A program made the position numbers and the translations under genes. Shown here in pieces: positions 45,981 to 58,282 of a DNA stretch of 64,000 nucleotides (positions within the stretch are counted from its first letter, which is position 1; each line of letters opens with the position of its first letter). Under the pieces are notes generated by a model, which had not been told where the DNA came from, did no database searches, and saw only the letters and a program-made list of their open reading frames with translations. The stretch is from Salvator merianae (Eukaryota > Chordata > Lepidosauria > Squamata > Teiidae). Where the stretch lies: assembly GCA_003586115.2 (NCBI GenBank), contig QVOM02000071.1, positions 1,332,957 through 1,396,956 on the forward strand. Reading direction: 5' to 3'.

Positions 45981-48055
45981 TATGGAAGGTGCAAGTGTGA
46001 GATGCGAAAAACACAGCAGAAATTTTAGAAAATAATTTAACTTAATTCTTTAAAAGACACAATTTCAAAACTGCTGGAGTACCAAAAAGAAAAAAAAGAA
46101 AAAAAAAAGGCAAGAAAAGTCTTTGTATGTAATAGCACAGTAGCAATAGCTTTCTATTACAGCTTCTTTTTCAATCAGTGAATCCCAGCCAGGCATTACA
46201 GCTCTGTAATTTCAGCTCTTATATTTCAGCTAGTATCTCAGGGTTATGTTGCTCTTTTCATCTGCCTTCTCTGAGTTCTTCTCTTCTTTCTGCTCTTCCA
46301 GACATACACAATTTTCCATCCAAAATGATTAAAGAAACCAATCAAACAGAACTAAATTTTCCCCCGTTTTAAGAGTTTACCTAAACAAATAAAACCACCT
46401 TTTCCCATCCAAAACCTAACTGTCAACTAATGCATTACTGTAGAGGAAGAATTGTGAACTTTTGACCCTGCACAACTGATACATGCAGAACAAGCAAAGC
46501 AAGAAAAACAGCAATACAGGCCTTATTCCTTACATCAACACTTCCCGGAACATAAAATGCCTATTTTCGAGGATAAAGTAAAGGAATCTCCTAGAAACTA
46601 GATAACTTATGAGATGTAAATAGACATCTGAGATATCCATCAACATGAGAAAGTCACCCTTCCTAATAACTCTCTCATGTTGGAATCACAACTTTCTATC
46701 TTGGACTTAAACTTGCACACATGAAGGCTGAAGTATTTAAGGTCCAAGAAGGCTCAACAGGAAACTTCAAATAATATGGAGTAAATCTCTTTATTGAAGA
46801 GCTCTCTTTTGTGAGAAGTCTGGGAATAAATAAGGAAAGGAACATTTTTTGGAAAGGAGAGAAAACAGATGGAGCAGTCCTGGAAGATCAAAGTTCAAAT
46901 GCAGAGGAAGACTGCTGACTGCTGAATTGAGACAGGTACATGTTCACTGCCTCCTGATTTGGGTGGGGGGAGGTAGACATTTTACCATGAAAATACCTGA
47001 TTGAATGTGAAGTATGGATCCTTTCGCACAGGCTTGTTGGCTGTGTCTAATCGCCAAGGTGAGGGCTGATACTATAAGGAAGGACAGTTTGTAACAGAAA
47101 GTTGAAAAGTGAAACAGCTACTACTTATGTCCACAGAAACAGCCAGGAGCAATGAAAGTTGTGCACAGGTAGAAAGCATTGTTTTTCTCTTCTTAGATTC
47201 CATTAAAATTCTAACCATTAAAACAGAGAACCACTTTACCATCTTTTCATGACTTAGTGGCAAGATTGGCTTTGGCATAGATATTCCAGTGCTTACACCA
47301 CCATGTTCTCATGGTGATCACTGACTGGCCCATGGCTTTGACAGAGAAATGGAGGGCATCCAAGGAAGCATCAACTTAAAAAGCAAACACACTTCAAATG
47401 TTGTTTAAGATGGACTGGACAATGTGGTCTAAAAGAGTGGATTCTAGACAGAAATCAACTCACTTCACCCTGGCTTTAGCAAAAGCAGAAGTTGGCAGCC
47501 TCTCTGACAATCAGAGAAATGTGGTTTGTGAGTATGTTTCAAAAAGGACTTGGTCCTCTTTTCCAGTGCTTCCCTGAATAATACATGTCAACCCTGTGGG
47601 CAACTGCGTGAGATAGTAGGAGACTAATCAGGACATTGACTAGATGCACTCCTCAGATGTTGTGAAAATTGGCGTTAGCTGCATAAAGTTTGGAGGAGAT
47701 AACCCAGACACTTTTAGTTAGTTGGTGAATCCCACTGGAAAGTCTATGGCCGTTGAGATCTTAGGCACAGGACCCAACTACAGCTTCCAATGGTTCCTAT
47801 GACCAAATGTAGCTCCTTGGCACAGAGGGAGCTGCTTTCTGTTCTTCGTATCAAGGTAGGATAAGACCTTGAAGAATGGTGGGACAAAAACGTCAGGCTT
47901 GAAAAGGTGAAGTGTGCCTGGAGGGATTTCTGTATCTCCTGACTCAAAAAAAACAAAAACAAAAAAATCCCATCCTCCAAAGAATGTGATAAGGCAGAGT
48001 TATCCTGGCCGCTAAAAAGGGAGGGGTATCTCACATTTTCTTTCTCTAAAGAGTG
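45981..48055. repeat. Unclassified dispersed repeat, copy B
   Basis: This is the same repeat as 3445-6348, in the same orientation, but without the L1. It carries an extra block of about 0.9 kb at roughly 46203-47089, which is either an insertion here or a deletion in copy A. The stretch 47290-47895 is almost identical to 3888-4490. It ends after ggtatctcacattttctttc at 48026. Confidence 0.75.
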
Positions 48056-48479
48056 CTCCCCAACCCCAAATGGTTGTCATTGTTGTGACCCCCCCTACTG
48101 TCATCCAGAGGAGGAGAAAGATCAAGGCTGCAAAAGGCAGACATGTGAGGAGTCCCTCAGGTGGGCAAAACCCCTACGATCTATGCAAGATCCCTGACTC
48201 ACACTCACTGTATATGATCCTATGCACACATGAACACTTTATGTCAGCCTGACCACATCACTGCCACCTTTAAAACTTTGTAATACCAGGCAATGCCTGC
48301 ATGCATATTTGATGTCTCAAGTCCACTTGGAGCTTGAGAAAAAATGGAGAGTTAACTTAGGTGTTTGATGTGGGGGCCACCCAGGCAAGTGTTGGAAGAT
48401 AAAGTGCATGCTGATGCTATTTTCTGTGTGATTTTTTTAAATCAATAAATGCTGACATGCTGCTGCTAAGCAAGTCTCT
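48056..48479. other. Intronic DNA, no recognised feature
   Basis: Unassigned. An AATAAA-bearing block, aatcaataaatgctgacatgc (48440-48460), resembles one near 9470. Confidence 0.35.
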
Positions 48480-49640
48480 GTGATCTTGAACTTGGGTGTG
48501 GGAATGGCAGTACTGACACTTTTGCTGTCAGATTTTTGAGACCCAATAAACATATCAATCCCTTGATGATTTATATAGGCTTTCACAATTACATTTTCTA
48601 TCATAATCAGAATATATTTGCTCCAAATTAGAGGTAGCAAGGCTTTTAAGGCCAGGAACACTGCACAAAACACCAGCCAACTTATACCTTTCCAAATCCA
48701 CATGGTCTCCCACTGCCTAGTAACAGAGCACACACTTCAAGCAATGTGAACCTCAACCAACATTGTTTGCATCTGTGCACTGTGGTTCCATCCAGGAAAC
48801 CCCCACGAAAGGTTCTGTGCATTTTCCACCATAGGTGGTTCCTCCTGACACCACCAATAGCCCCCATAGCTTCGGCCACAAAGCAATATCCTGCTGAAAA
48901 GGCAACAAGAACTATTGTAACAGTCACAAATGTTACTTGAGCCACATTATCAGATATATGCAAGACACCATCTGGGCTAGCAAACCAGGCACCTAAATCA
49001 GGTCCATTAGACCTCTTTGATGAGATCTCTGATGCCTTGCAAGACAGATCACCACCGTTGCCCATTGTAGACCGTATTAGATTCTCTGTGTTTGTGGCTC
49101 CCAAATGATCCACCTCTTGGGAAGGCACCCATGAACTCTTCTCTGCATTGATCAGAACCCCCAATATGTTCAGGTGGGCTAACAGTTATTGCAGTGTGCC
49201 TAAGTCCTCTAATCCTATTGCACCTTTGACTAACAAGTCATCTAAATATGTATACACTGTCCTTCCGTACAGCCTGCAGGACTCCAGGACCACTGCAATA
49301 CCTTGGTAAAAAATTCATGGTGCAAAGGATAGACCAAAAGAGAGGGCACAGATCTAAAGATGTAGATCCTACACACAAAGGTGCAGGTAACTTCTCTGTT
49401 CCTTTCTATAGGGATAAGGGAATAAGCATTCTGCAGATTCACTGATGACAGGAAACTCCATGACATTAGGACTGCATTGATAGAGCTAAGAGACTCCATC
49501 TTGAATGTCCTGCATCTGATGAGGCTGTTTAAATACTTGAGGTCCATGATGGTCCTCCACCTCCCATTTTTTGGGGGAAACAAGTTATTAAATAAGGGTG
49601 AGCCTCAATTGAAGCTTGTTATTTGTCTTTATATATATAT
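48480..49640 (-). mobile_element. DIRS-like (tyrosine-recombinase) retrotransposon fragment
   Basis: Read leftwards, the RT starts near 49583 with FPPKNGRWRTIMDLKYLNSL, then FKMESLSSINAVL and VNLQNAYSLIPI. The catalytic YLDDLLV lies near 49240, followed by LGVLINAEKSSWVPSQEVDH near 49160. After about 0.35 kb of unclear sequence comes an RNase H-like block, LVFCAVFLALKALLPL, and VKAYINHQG near 48570. The layout FPPK.G.WR..DLRYLN... and KAYINHQG is typical of DIRS elements, which integrate by a tyrosine recombinase rather than a DDE integrase. The recombinase itself is not seen. It is a dead fragment. Confidence 0.8.
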
Positions 49641-49721
49641 GTTTCAAATTAACAGAGGGAAGAGAAATCGTATCGGTCTAAGGCTTGTATCAGCAGTATA
49701 TTCTCAGCTTGCTGATGGTGA

Positions 49722-49998
49722 CAGCCATCAGCCTGGACAGCTTTAAGAAGGGATTGGACAGATTCATAGAGGTCAGGTGTATCAATGGCTACTAGAATGG
49801 ATGCCTAGGTACTGCCTCCAGGTTCGAAAGACAGGCAGGATGTCTGTAAAACCATTTGGAGGGAGTCAAGAGCAGGTGAAGGTTTTGCCTTTATGTTCTG
49901 CTTGAGAATGCCCAGAAGCAATTGGTGGGCCACTGTGTGAAACAGAATGCTGGATTAGATGGGCCGTGGCCTGATCCAGCAAAGCTCCTCTTCTTATT
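49722..49998 (+). mobile_element. CR1 3'-end fragment
   Basis: It starts within the last coding block (ISLDSFKKGLDRFIEVR-like) and runs to the 3' tail ending gatccagcaaagctcctctt. It is highly similar to 3169-3440, so it is the same CR1 subfamily as the element at the window start. Confidence 0.88.
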
Positions 49999-52690
49999 TA
50001 AAAAAAACAAGCTTAATAAAAGGGGAGGAGGTGTTGCATTGTATGTAAGGAAAGTATATACCACCACAGAAATTAATCTTTCAGATAATGGAAGCCCTGT
50101 AGAAACCGTTTGGGTGAAAATACAAGGAGAGAGCAACACAAAGGATACTGTTGTAGGAGTTGATTATAGACCCCCTGGACAAACAGAAGATATGGATGAA
50201 CTCTTTATACATCAGATGGCCAAGCTCTCAGGGAAACATGACCTAGTGATTATGGGAGATTTTAACTATCCGGACATTTGTTGGGAATCTCTCTCAGGCA
50301 AAAGTCACAGGTCCAATAAATTCTTATCCTCTCTGGCAGATAACTTCATTTTCCAAAGGATGGAGGAAAAAACAAGGGGGTCTACTATCTTGGACCTAAT
50401 CCTTACTAACAGGGAGGAAATGGTTGAGGAAGTAAGGGTGACTGGGACCCTGGGTGGTAGTGACCATGCTATCAGAGAGTTTTGGATAACGAAAGGAGGA
50501 AGATCTGAGAGGACTCAGAGTTCAAGGTTAGACTTTAGAGGAGCAGATTTTGATGGACTCAGAAGGAGGGTAGGAAGGATCCATTGGCTGGATGTCTTAA
50601 AGGACTGAAATGTCCAGGAAGGATGGGAAATTTTGAGAAAGGAGATTCTAGAGGCACAATCTTTAACAATTCCTAAAAGAAGAAAGAATGGCAAGCATCT
50701 AAAGAGACCAGGGTGGATGAACCCTGAACTTAATAACTTGCTAAAAAGAAAAAAAGAAATGTTTAAAAAATTCAAAGAGGGGGACATATCAAAAGAAGAA
50801 TATAATGCAATCTGCAGGAACTGCAGGATAAGTGTCAGAAAGGCTAAAGCTAAAAATGAATTGAGGATTGCAAGAGAGGCCAAAAACTATAAAAAAGGGT
50901 TTTGGGGGTATGTCAGAAGCAAAAGAAAAGTCAAAGAAGCTATAGGACCTTTACAGAATGAGAAGGGTGATTTGGTCAAAAACGACATTGAGAAGGCAGA
51001 ACTTCCGAACTCCTATTTTGCATTCTGTTTTCTCTCAGAAAGGAAATGAAACATCAGTTGACCTTCATTGTGCTGTTGAGGGAATAAGAGAATCAAGGCT
51101 CTGTATGGACAAGGAGAAGGTGAGGGAACACTTAGCAAACTTAAATGAATTCAAGTCTCCAGGCCCAGATGAATTACATCCTAGGGTGCTGAAGGAATTA
51201 TCTGATATAATTGCTGAACCACTCTCTGTGATATTTGAGAACTCATGGAAAATAGGAGAAGTCCCAGAAGATTGGAGAAGGGCAAATGTTGTCCCTATCT
51301 TTAAAAAAGGAAAGAAGGCTGACCCAGGCAACTACAGGCCTGTGAGTCTGACTTCAATACCAGGCAAGATACTTGAACAAATCATTAAACAGCATATATG
51401 GGAACACTTGGATGGGAATGCAGTAATTAACCAGAGCCAACATGGATTTGTAACAAGCAAGTCATTCCAGACTAATCTCATTTCCTTTTATGACAAAATT
51501 ACTGGATGGATCGATCAAGGAAAGGCTGTGGACATAATATATCTTGACTTTAGCAAAGCATTTGACAAGTGTCTCATACTATAATTATTGAAAAAATGAT
51601 CAAATATGGGATTGACAGGACAACTGTTAGGTGGATTCATAACTGGCTTAGTGATCGTACTCAAAGAGTGGTCATAAATGGCTTCACATCCGATTGGAAG
51701 ACTGTCTCGAGTGGGGTACCGCAAGGTTCTGTCTTGGGCCCGTTGTTGTTCAACATTTTTTTAAACGATCTGGATGAAGGTGTCAAGGGGACGCTGATCA
51801 AATTTGCAGACGACACAAAGCTAGGAGGGGTTGCTAACACTAGGGAGGAGAAGGAGAGGATTCAAAAGGATTTGGACGAGCTTGAACAGTGGGTTGAAGC
51901 TAACAGAATGACATTTAACAGGGAGAAATGCAAAGTTTTACATCTAGGTAAGAAAAATGACAATATCCAATACAGAATGGGAGGAATCTCGCTGAGCAGC
52001 AGCACATGTGAAAAGGATCTGGGTGTACTAGTAGATCATAGATTAAACACGAGTCAACAGTGTGATGCAGCTGCAAAAAAGGCAAACACCATCCTGGGCT
52101 GTATCAAGAGGAGTATAGAGTCTAGATCATGAGAAGTAATTGTCCCACTTTACTCTTCCTTGGTCAGACCTCATCTGGAGTATTGTGTCCAGTTCTGGGC
52201 ACCCCAGTTTAAAAAAGACATTGACAAACTGGAACAAGTTCAGAGAAGGGCGACCAAAATGGTGAGCGGTCTGCAAACCATGTCCTACGAGGAACGGTTA
52301 AAAGACCTAGGAATGTTTAGCCTGCAGAAGAGAAGACTGAGAGGAGATATGATAGCTGTTTTCAAGTATCTGAAGGGCTGTCACAGTGCAGAAGCATTGG
52401 CCCTATTCTCAGTTGCACAAGAAGGAAGGACTAGAAACAATGGGATGAAACTTCAAGGGAGTAGATACAGGCTAGATATTAGGAAAAACTTTCTGACCGT
52501 AAGGGCAATCAGTCACTGGAACAGGTTACCACAGGAGGTGGTGGGCTCTCCTTCGCTGGAGATCTTCAAGGAAAGGCTGGACAGATATCTGTCTAGGATG
52601 GTGTAGTGAATCCTGCATTGAGCAGAGGGTTGGACTCGATGACCCTGGAGGTCCCTTCCAACTCTATGATTCTATGTTCTCTTCTGTTCT
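49999..52690 (+). mobile_element. CR1 LINE, second subfamily, 5'-truncated
   Basis: The endonuclease C-terminal half opens the element: GGGVALYVRKVY at 50023, DYRPPGQTEDMDELF, MGDFNYPDICWES with catalytic D and N near 50255, and GGSDHA near 50455. The linker follows, then the RT: SPGPDELHPRVLKELSDIIA near 51155, NYRPVSLTSIPGKILEQIIK, YLDFSKAFDK near 51543, SGVPQGSVLGPLLFNIFLND and FADDTKLGG near 51800. The C-terminus includes [19 protein letters not shown] and WNRLPQEVV. Stops or frameshifts near 50608, 51040, 51570 and 52130 break the frame. The 3' end has the CR1 hallmark ctctatgattctatg repeat at 52660-52676. Confidence 0.95.
50633..51049 (+). pseudogene. CR1 linker between endonuclease and RT
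   Basis: This 138-aa basic, lysine-rich frame, with NLLKRKKEMFKKFKEGDISK and the block GFWGYVRSKRKVKEAIGPL, is the connecting region found between endonuclease and RT in CR1 ORF2. A stop at 50608 separates it from the endonuclease, and a frameshift near 51000 from the RT. Confidence 0.85.
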
Positions 52691-52699
52691 TATGTTCAA

Positions 52700-55468
52700 G
52701 GGCTACAAGGGTTGCAATCCTTAACACACATCAATCCCACACCAATGAATAAAAATGAAAACAGATCTGAAGGATATCCATTTGTAAGAATCGAATTAAG
52801 TACAGAACAATTAACCCTAGTATCTTGATATGCCCCAAACTCTAAATAAATATATTCAACACATTACAAACACTCTGCAAATTTAGTAAGAAATTATGCA
52901 TAGTAGCAGGAATTTCAGCTTGATATCAGAATGCCACCAAATAAGTTTTCAGAACACTTGCAATATCAGTATTTGAGAAAGAATCTGGTTAAGCCTATTT
53001 TCAACTAAATCTAATGGACATGCACAGATTGAAAACCCTAGTCAAACAGATCACACCTTTTATTCTCATAGGCACAAAACTCACTCCAGAATAGATTATA
53101 CATTAAATTCCAAAAAAAATCTATCAGATCACAATCCCACAACAGTAACTAGATTACTAACTTCACAACAATAAGAGAATATATCCTGGAGAATTAACCC
53201 CATCACACCTTCCAACAAAAACAAAGCAGAAAAAGATCAGGAAGGAATTAGCAATACTGGGCAATGAATGCCACACCAGAAACCACATTAAGCACACACT
53301 GGGAAGCTATGAAAGCTGTAATGAGAGAAGCAAGCATTTCAGCTCAAGCTCAGTACACAAAACAAAAGAACATCAGCTTAAGTCATTACAGGAATTAAGA
53401 AAATTGGAACAGAAAGACAAGGTCACACAATTTCTTCCTTAAAGAAATTTCCTGTTAAAGAAATGAAAAGAACTAGAACTACGTGACACAAAAAATACTA
53501 CTACAGCTCTCCTGTTTGCAAAAAAAAACCCCCAAATATGCATTTACCAACAAATCATCAAACCTTTTAGCTATGCAGTTGAAAGCAATGGAAGAAAAAA
53601 AATTATGTAAACAGCATCAAGGATGCACAAGGTAAGTGTCAAACGAACAATAAAATAATTGCAAGCTGTTTACTCAAACCAGTATGCCAGTGAAGATGCA
53701 ACAGACAACCAAATTGGCAAGAACCTTAAGGACATAAAGCTTTCTAAACTGATAAGGGGGGAACATAGGGGAAATGAAAAAGCCAATCACTGATACACAA
53801 ATAGCAGATGCCATTAAACCTCTTAAAAGGTAATAAGGCACCAGACCCAGATGGATTCACAGCTGGCTTTTATAAACAATACAAAGATCTGCCTATCCCC
53901 CATTTAACACAAGTATGTAACGATGTTTTAGATACATGGAAAAATTCATTAATCATCCCATGCAGAATGATTGTGGAAAAAGCTTTTGACAATTTGAACT
54001 GGAATTGTATGTTTAATATTTTTTATAAAATGAACTTTGGAAAGAACTTCTTACTCAGTCAGACCAACTTATAATTAATGGTGAAGTATCACAAGATTTT
54101 TCAGTCCACTTTTACCACTTCTGTTGATACTGGCACTGGAGGTACTGAACAGAGTAATAAAGTGGGAGAACTGTATTAAAGGATTGAAGATTAAAAAGGA
54201 GGAGTATAAACTGAGACCTTTTGCGGATGACACAATGATTATCTTAAACGAAACAAATGAATTGGTAGAAACAGTAAAACTCTTAATAGAGACATATGGA
54301 AAAGTGGTGGGATTGAAAATTAATGAAAGACTAAAATCCTGATAAAGAATATGGGACCGAGTGAAAAAGAAAATATTTAAGTGTGTTTTTGACTAAACAA
54401 AATTTGGCACTATACCACAATAATTACAAAACTTTGATACTGGGAAGAATTTCAGTTATAAAAAATCAATGTATTGCCAAGAATGACGTTATTATCATAA
54501 CGATAATAATTAATTATGTGGTTTTTAAGCAATGACAAAGAGATTTGATGAGATTTATCTGACAAGGCAGAAAGCCAACAATATGATTTAAATTGTTGCA
54601 AGATTCAAAAGAAAGAAAAGGGTTGGGTCTTCCAAATTTAGAATTATATCATGCTGTCTGTTGTATATATTGGATTGCAAAATGGTTTTGGTTAAGAGAT
54701 AAAAAGATTGTTATAGCTGTAAGATCATGATTTAAGATATGATTGGCATAGTTATTTATGATATGACAGAGTTAAAGTGAACGGTGCCTTCAAAAATCAT
54801 TATAAGAAATGCTTTCTTGAAAATTTGAAATAAATATAAAAGTGGATTATATACAAAAATACCATTGGCGATTTTACCTCATGAGGGTTTACTTAAAGAA
54901 TCTGGGAGAGAAGAGAAATGGATTAAATATTGACTAGAAACACTATAACAAATGAATTTGTTTTTAAAACAAAAAATCAATTAAATCAGGATGGTTTGGC
55001 GTTACAATGGTTTATGTATGCATAGTTTTTAAATGTGTTAAGAGAAGATAAATGAAGACTGAATTCTGAAATAGACAGAAATGGGAAGTAGAACTCAAGA
55101 AGGAAGAAAGAGGCATTATAGGTATGATGTATGGGATGACTGAGATGTTGTCACTGAGATGGACAAATTGAACAACTAATTGAGAAATGAGACAGTGGAT
55201 AAGTTTTTTAAAAACTGGAAACCTTTTATTGACTTTCTACAAGAATTAGAGAATGAACTTTTATTGCTGGATTTGAAGAGGAAAGGAGAGAGACCAGAAG
55301 CAAAAAGGAATTAAGACGACAGGAGGGGCAAGAAACATGAATTCTAGAAGAAACTTTTGAAGGAAGAAGAAGTCAACATATGATGAATAAAGATTAATGT
55401 ATGAATGTACTCAGCTGGGAATAATGCATGTTTTATTTTATTCAAAATAAATAAAAAATAAATAAATC
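52700..55468 (+). mobile_element. L1 LINE, ORF2 remnant, heavily mutated
   Basis: Weak endonuclease traces (YAPNSK-like near 52830) precede RT sequence. LLKGNKAPDPDGFTAGFYKQ is at 53815. PFADDTMIILNETNELVETV, with the catalytic ADD, is at 54220. Degenerate C-terminal sequence follows to 55200, where ETVDKFFKNWKPFIDFLQEL can be read, matching the L1 end at 20840. An A-rich tail (AAATA units) ends at about 55468. It is older than the L1 at 20164, judging by the many stops. Confidence 0.8.
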
Positions 55469-56196
55469 TGGGTCTGGATCCATAACACTGTGCAAGTATC
55501 TACTACTTAACAGAAATATATTTTTGAAAACTTTTTTTTCAAATGCTTAGATATAATTCCAATGCTATTCTAAAGCATGGACAATTACTTGTTTAATCTT
55601 CCCTAAGGGCTGATCCCACTATTTGTGTATAGACCAATTTCAATCCTCCGGGTCAAAAGTTTTGCTAGAGGTGTTAAGCAGCATGTGGCCTGTCTTCGGA
55701 TTATTTATTAGTATCAGATTACTATTAAGCCAGCCAGGAGAATGATTAAAGACAGGGTTCTTAACACAGCACTGCAGAACAAAATTAGTACATTTCCAAC
55801 TTAGGATAGAGATCTGTTGAATAAACTTGCTATTTATCTCCCCTTGTCTCTCCAACAGGCAGCATTCTTCCATGCTAGATATCACACATTACCTTCAGTG
55901 TTGTTATACTGACGACTCTCAAAAGTCCCCATTTACTCATCCTACATGTCCACATGCTATGACCTCAATGAAGCCTGTTCAGTATGTATGTATGCTAACC
56001 CTTTTACAATGACAGTAGATGTCAATTTAGTACTCTGCTGCTGATTGGAATGAAATTTATGCCAGATGAAATTTATATCACCATTCCTTTAGCAGTCAAG
56101 AACATATGTAACATACAAAGCGATAGAACTTTGTGTGATAGTTATTAAGACATTAAGCTGTCGATAACGGGATAATATACATATATTGTTTCTCCA

Positions 56197-56229
<33 letters not shown>

Positions 56230-57669
56230 ATTGGTTATTTACAATAAATAAATGTATTCATAATGTTAACAAAATCTATTTTTACACCAAGATTTTTAAC
56301 ACAAAATAATACTTTGTAAAGTTTCACAATTTTTAATTAATTTAATTTTTTGTGTAATTCTATATTTGATAACTACCTGATTTTAATTCCAATCTACCTA
56401 GCAGCCATAAGTATTCCAAAAGATTATTTTTCCCTCAGATTTTCAACAGCACCTACAACAATCCAGATCTTAACAGTCTGTATACTGTGGTATTTACCTG
56501 CTGCAGAACTGCCAAAGCTACTACCAGAGAAATAGGACTGCCTTGCATGAAGTGTGCAAATGAAAAGCCAAGGATATGGCTGATAAAAGGAACATTTGCA
56601 ACACTATTTTACATTACCATGTTTTATTGCAAGATCTACACAGTCCTGCTTAAATATCTGGAAGTCAGATATATAACCTGACCTGCCACCAATATAGCAA
56701 AACATAATAGCTACCCTTTAGTGTTTCCCTTTGCTTCTATGCAGCAGAAATAAAAGGATACCTGTATCTGAATACATAAAAAAGGAAAAATAGAAGAGAA
56801 ACAGCAAAAGGGTCCTTGCATGAAAATTAACCATTCTGAGATGGGAAAGAGCAAAAAGAATATATGTCTATTCTCTCCAACATTGTTTTTTAAGTTTATC
56901 TGTTAACACTACCAAGCCCGAAGCTCGCTTGTTTTTTAAAAAACCCCAATTATAATAAAAGAGTAAAATCAGTAGAATAAGATGGCACAAAAAACCCCAA
57001 GGGATCTAATTGTTATTAACTTACTGACAAAACAAAAACACAACCATTTGAAACAGAAGAAAAAAACAGAAGAAAAAATTCCAAACATATTAGAACAACC
57101 TAAGCTTAAAACAGAATAAATGGCCTCCTGATTTATAGACATAAGCATTATTACAGCAATTGTTGTTTTTGAAAGAATTAAATGTTCTTCTACTTATGAA
57201 ATAAAATCTAAACGAACTGCTCTTACATGCTCAAAATGAAATTTAGATATTTCCCCTTTTGTCCTCTGGGCTTGGAATCTTGTAAGCCTATTTATTGGTA
57301 GCTCCCACAACCTACTGTACCACGTGCTTAGAGAATAACATTCTTTCCATTTTTTAGCTACAACTAATCAAACTGCTGTAAGATCTATTATTACTCTGTA
57401 GAACTTTTCTTACTTCACTGTCAATTACTAGCCAGAATTGCTGTACTACCGGACAGACCTGCCATGGGTAGAAATATATTCCCAACATCCTGCATCCATG
57501 CAAGGCATATTGGAGGAAGATTATTTTAGACAATAATATTCAAGTATGGACTCTGAAGCCACTGTTAAGAATTCCCAGTACCTATTAGATAAATCTGAGG
57601 GGAAAATTTAAAAAAAAAAAAGAACAGGTAACATCAATGGAAAAGAGTAAAGAAAACTCAACCTCTTAC
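55469..57669. other. NSD2 intron next to the first coding exon
   Basis: This is the donor-side part of the 38.2-kb intron (minus strand), starting with GTAAGAG at 57669. It is AT-rich. Apart from a (TA)n run at 56203-56229 I recognise nothing. Confidence 0.6.
56203..56229. repeat. Microsatellite (AT)n
   Basis: About 13 uninterrupted AT units. Confidence 0.95.
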
Positions 57670-58282
57670 CTTCTCACTGGACAGACTTGATGTTTTAGAT
57701 GCCAAAGCTGCTTCAACAAACCCCTGCTCAAGTAAAGAGTCATATCTGATACTTCTTTTTCTACTTCTCCTCTCATTTGTTGTTTTTTCTTCATTTTCTT
57801 CCACCTGAGATGTAGCTATTCCATTGTAACCACAAATTGAAGATTCAAACAGCGGCTTTCCATTCATATATGTTTTAGTGATTTTAAGTTTAATCTCTGG
57901 AGAGCCATTTTTAGCAGAGGAAGTATTAGGTGGCACTTCAGTTTCTTTGAAACCTTGAGGCTCAAAATGAGGTTTAGTATCTTTTGTTACTGATTCTCCA
58001 TTAGATACATGAGATGCGAGATCTTTCAACTTTTCTGATGGAACAAATGGGAGACCATCATGGCCATTATGTTTTGGTGTAACATCTTCCTGTAGTGCAG
58101 CAGAAAGATCTGCTTTGCCTAAGTAGACAGAACACTCCCGACTGACTTCACAATTCTGTATTTTCTCTGTAGGATTTCCAACAGTTTCTGGTCCTTGCTT
58201 CATTTTGTTATGGTGGGTACTTTTTTTGGTTAACAGAGAATTATTTTTGCAATCCATTCACTCAAAGACTTCCAGTTTTATA
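57670..58282 (-). CDS. NSD2: NSD2 first coding exon (N-terminal 196 codons)
   Basis: This exon encodes residues 1-196 of the H3K36 methyltransferase NSD2, which has PWWP, HMG, PHD and SET domains further on. The start codon is at 58257-58255; 25 nt of 5' untranslated sequence follow a likely acceptor (T-rich tract, then CAG ending at 58283). Recognisable blocks shared with human NSD2 are [67 protein letters not shown] and [20 protein letters not shown]. The region is disordered and polar. The exon ends ...SSEK at a strong donor, GTAAGAG, in phase 0 and joins the PWWP exon at 19469. The first 25 or so residues differ from human, but length and MKQ.PE alignment support this start. Confidence 0.97.

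Noticed and set aside
48682..49164. 160-aa ORF with a hydrophobic stretch as a membrane protein
   Set aside because: Its start matches DIRS RT sequence (EKSSWVPSQEVDHLGA) and the rest lies between RT and RNase H blocks, so it is retrotransposon debris.
57658..58257. NSD1 or NSD3 instead of NSD2
   Set aside because: The N-terminal blocks and the PWWP exon both match NSD2; the paralogues have different linkers and PWWP sequences.
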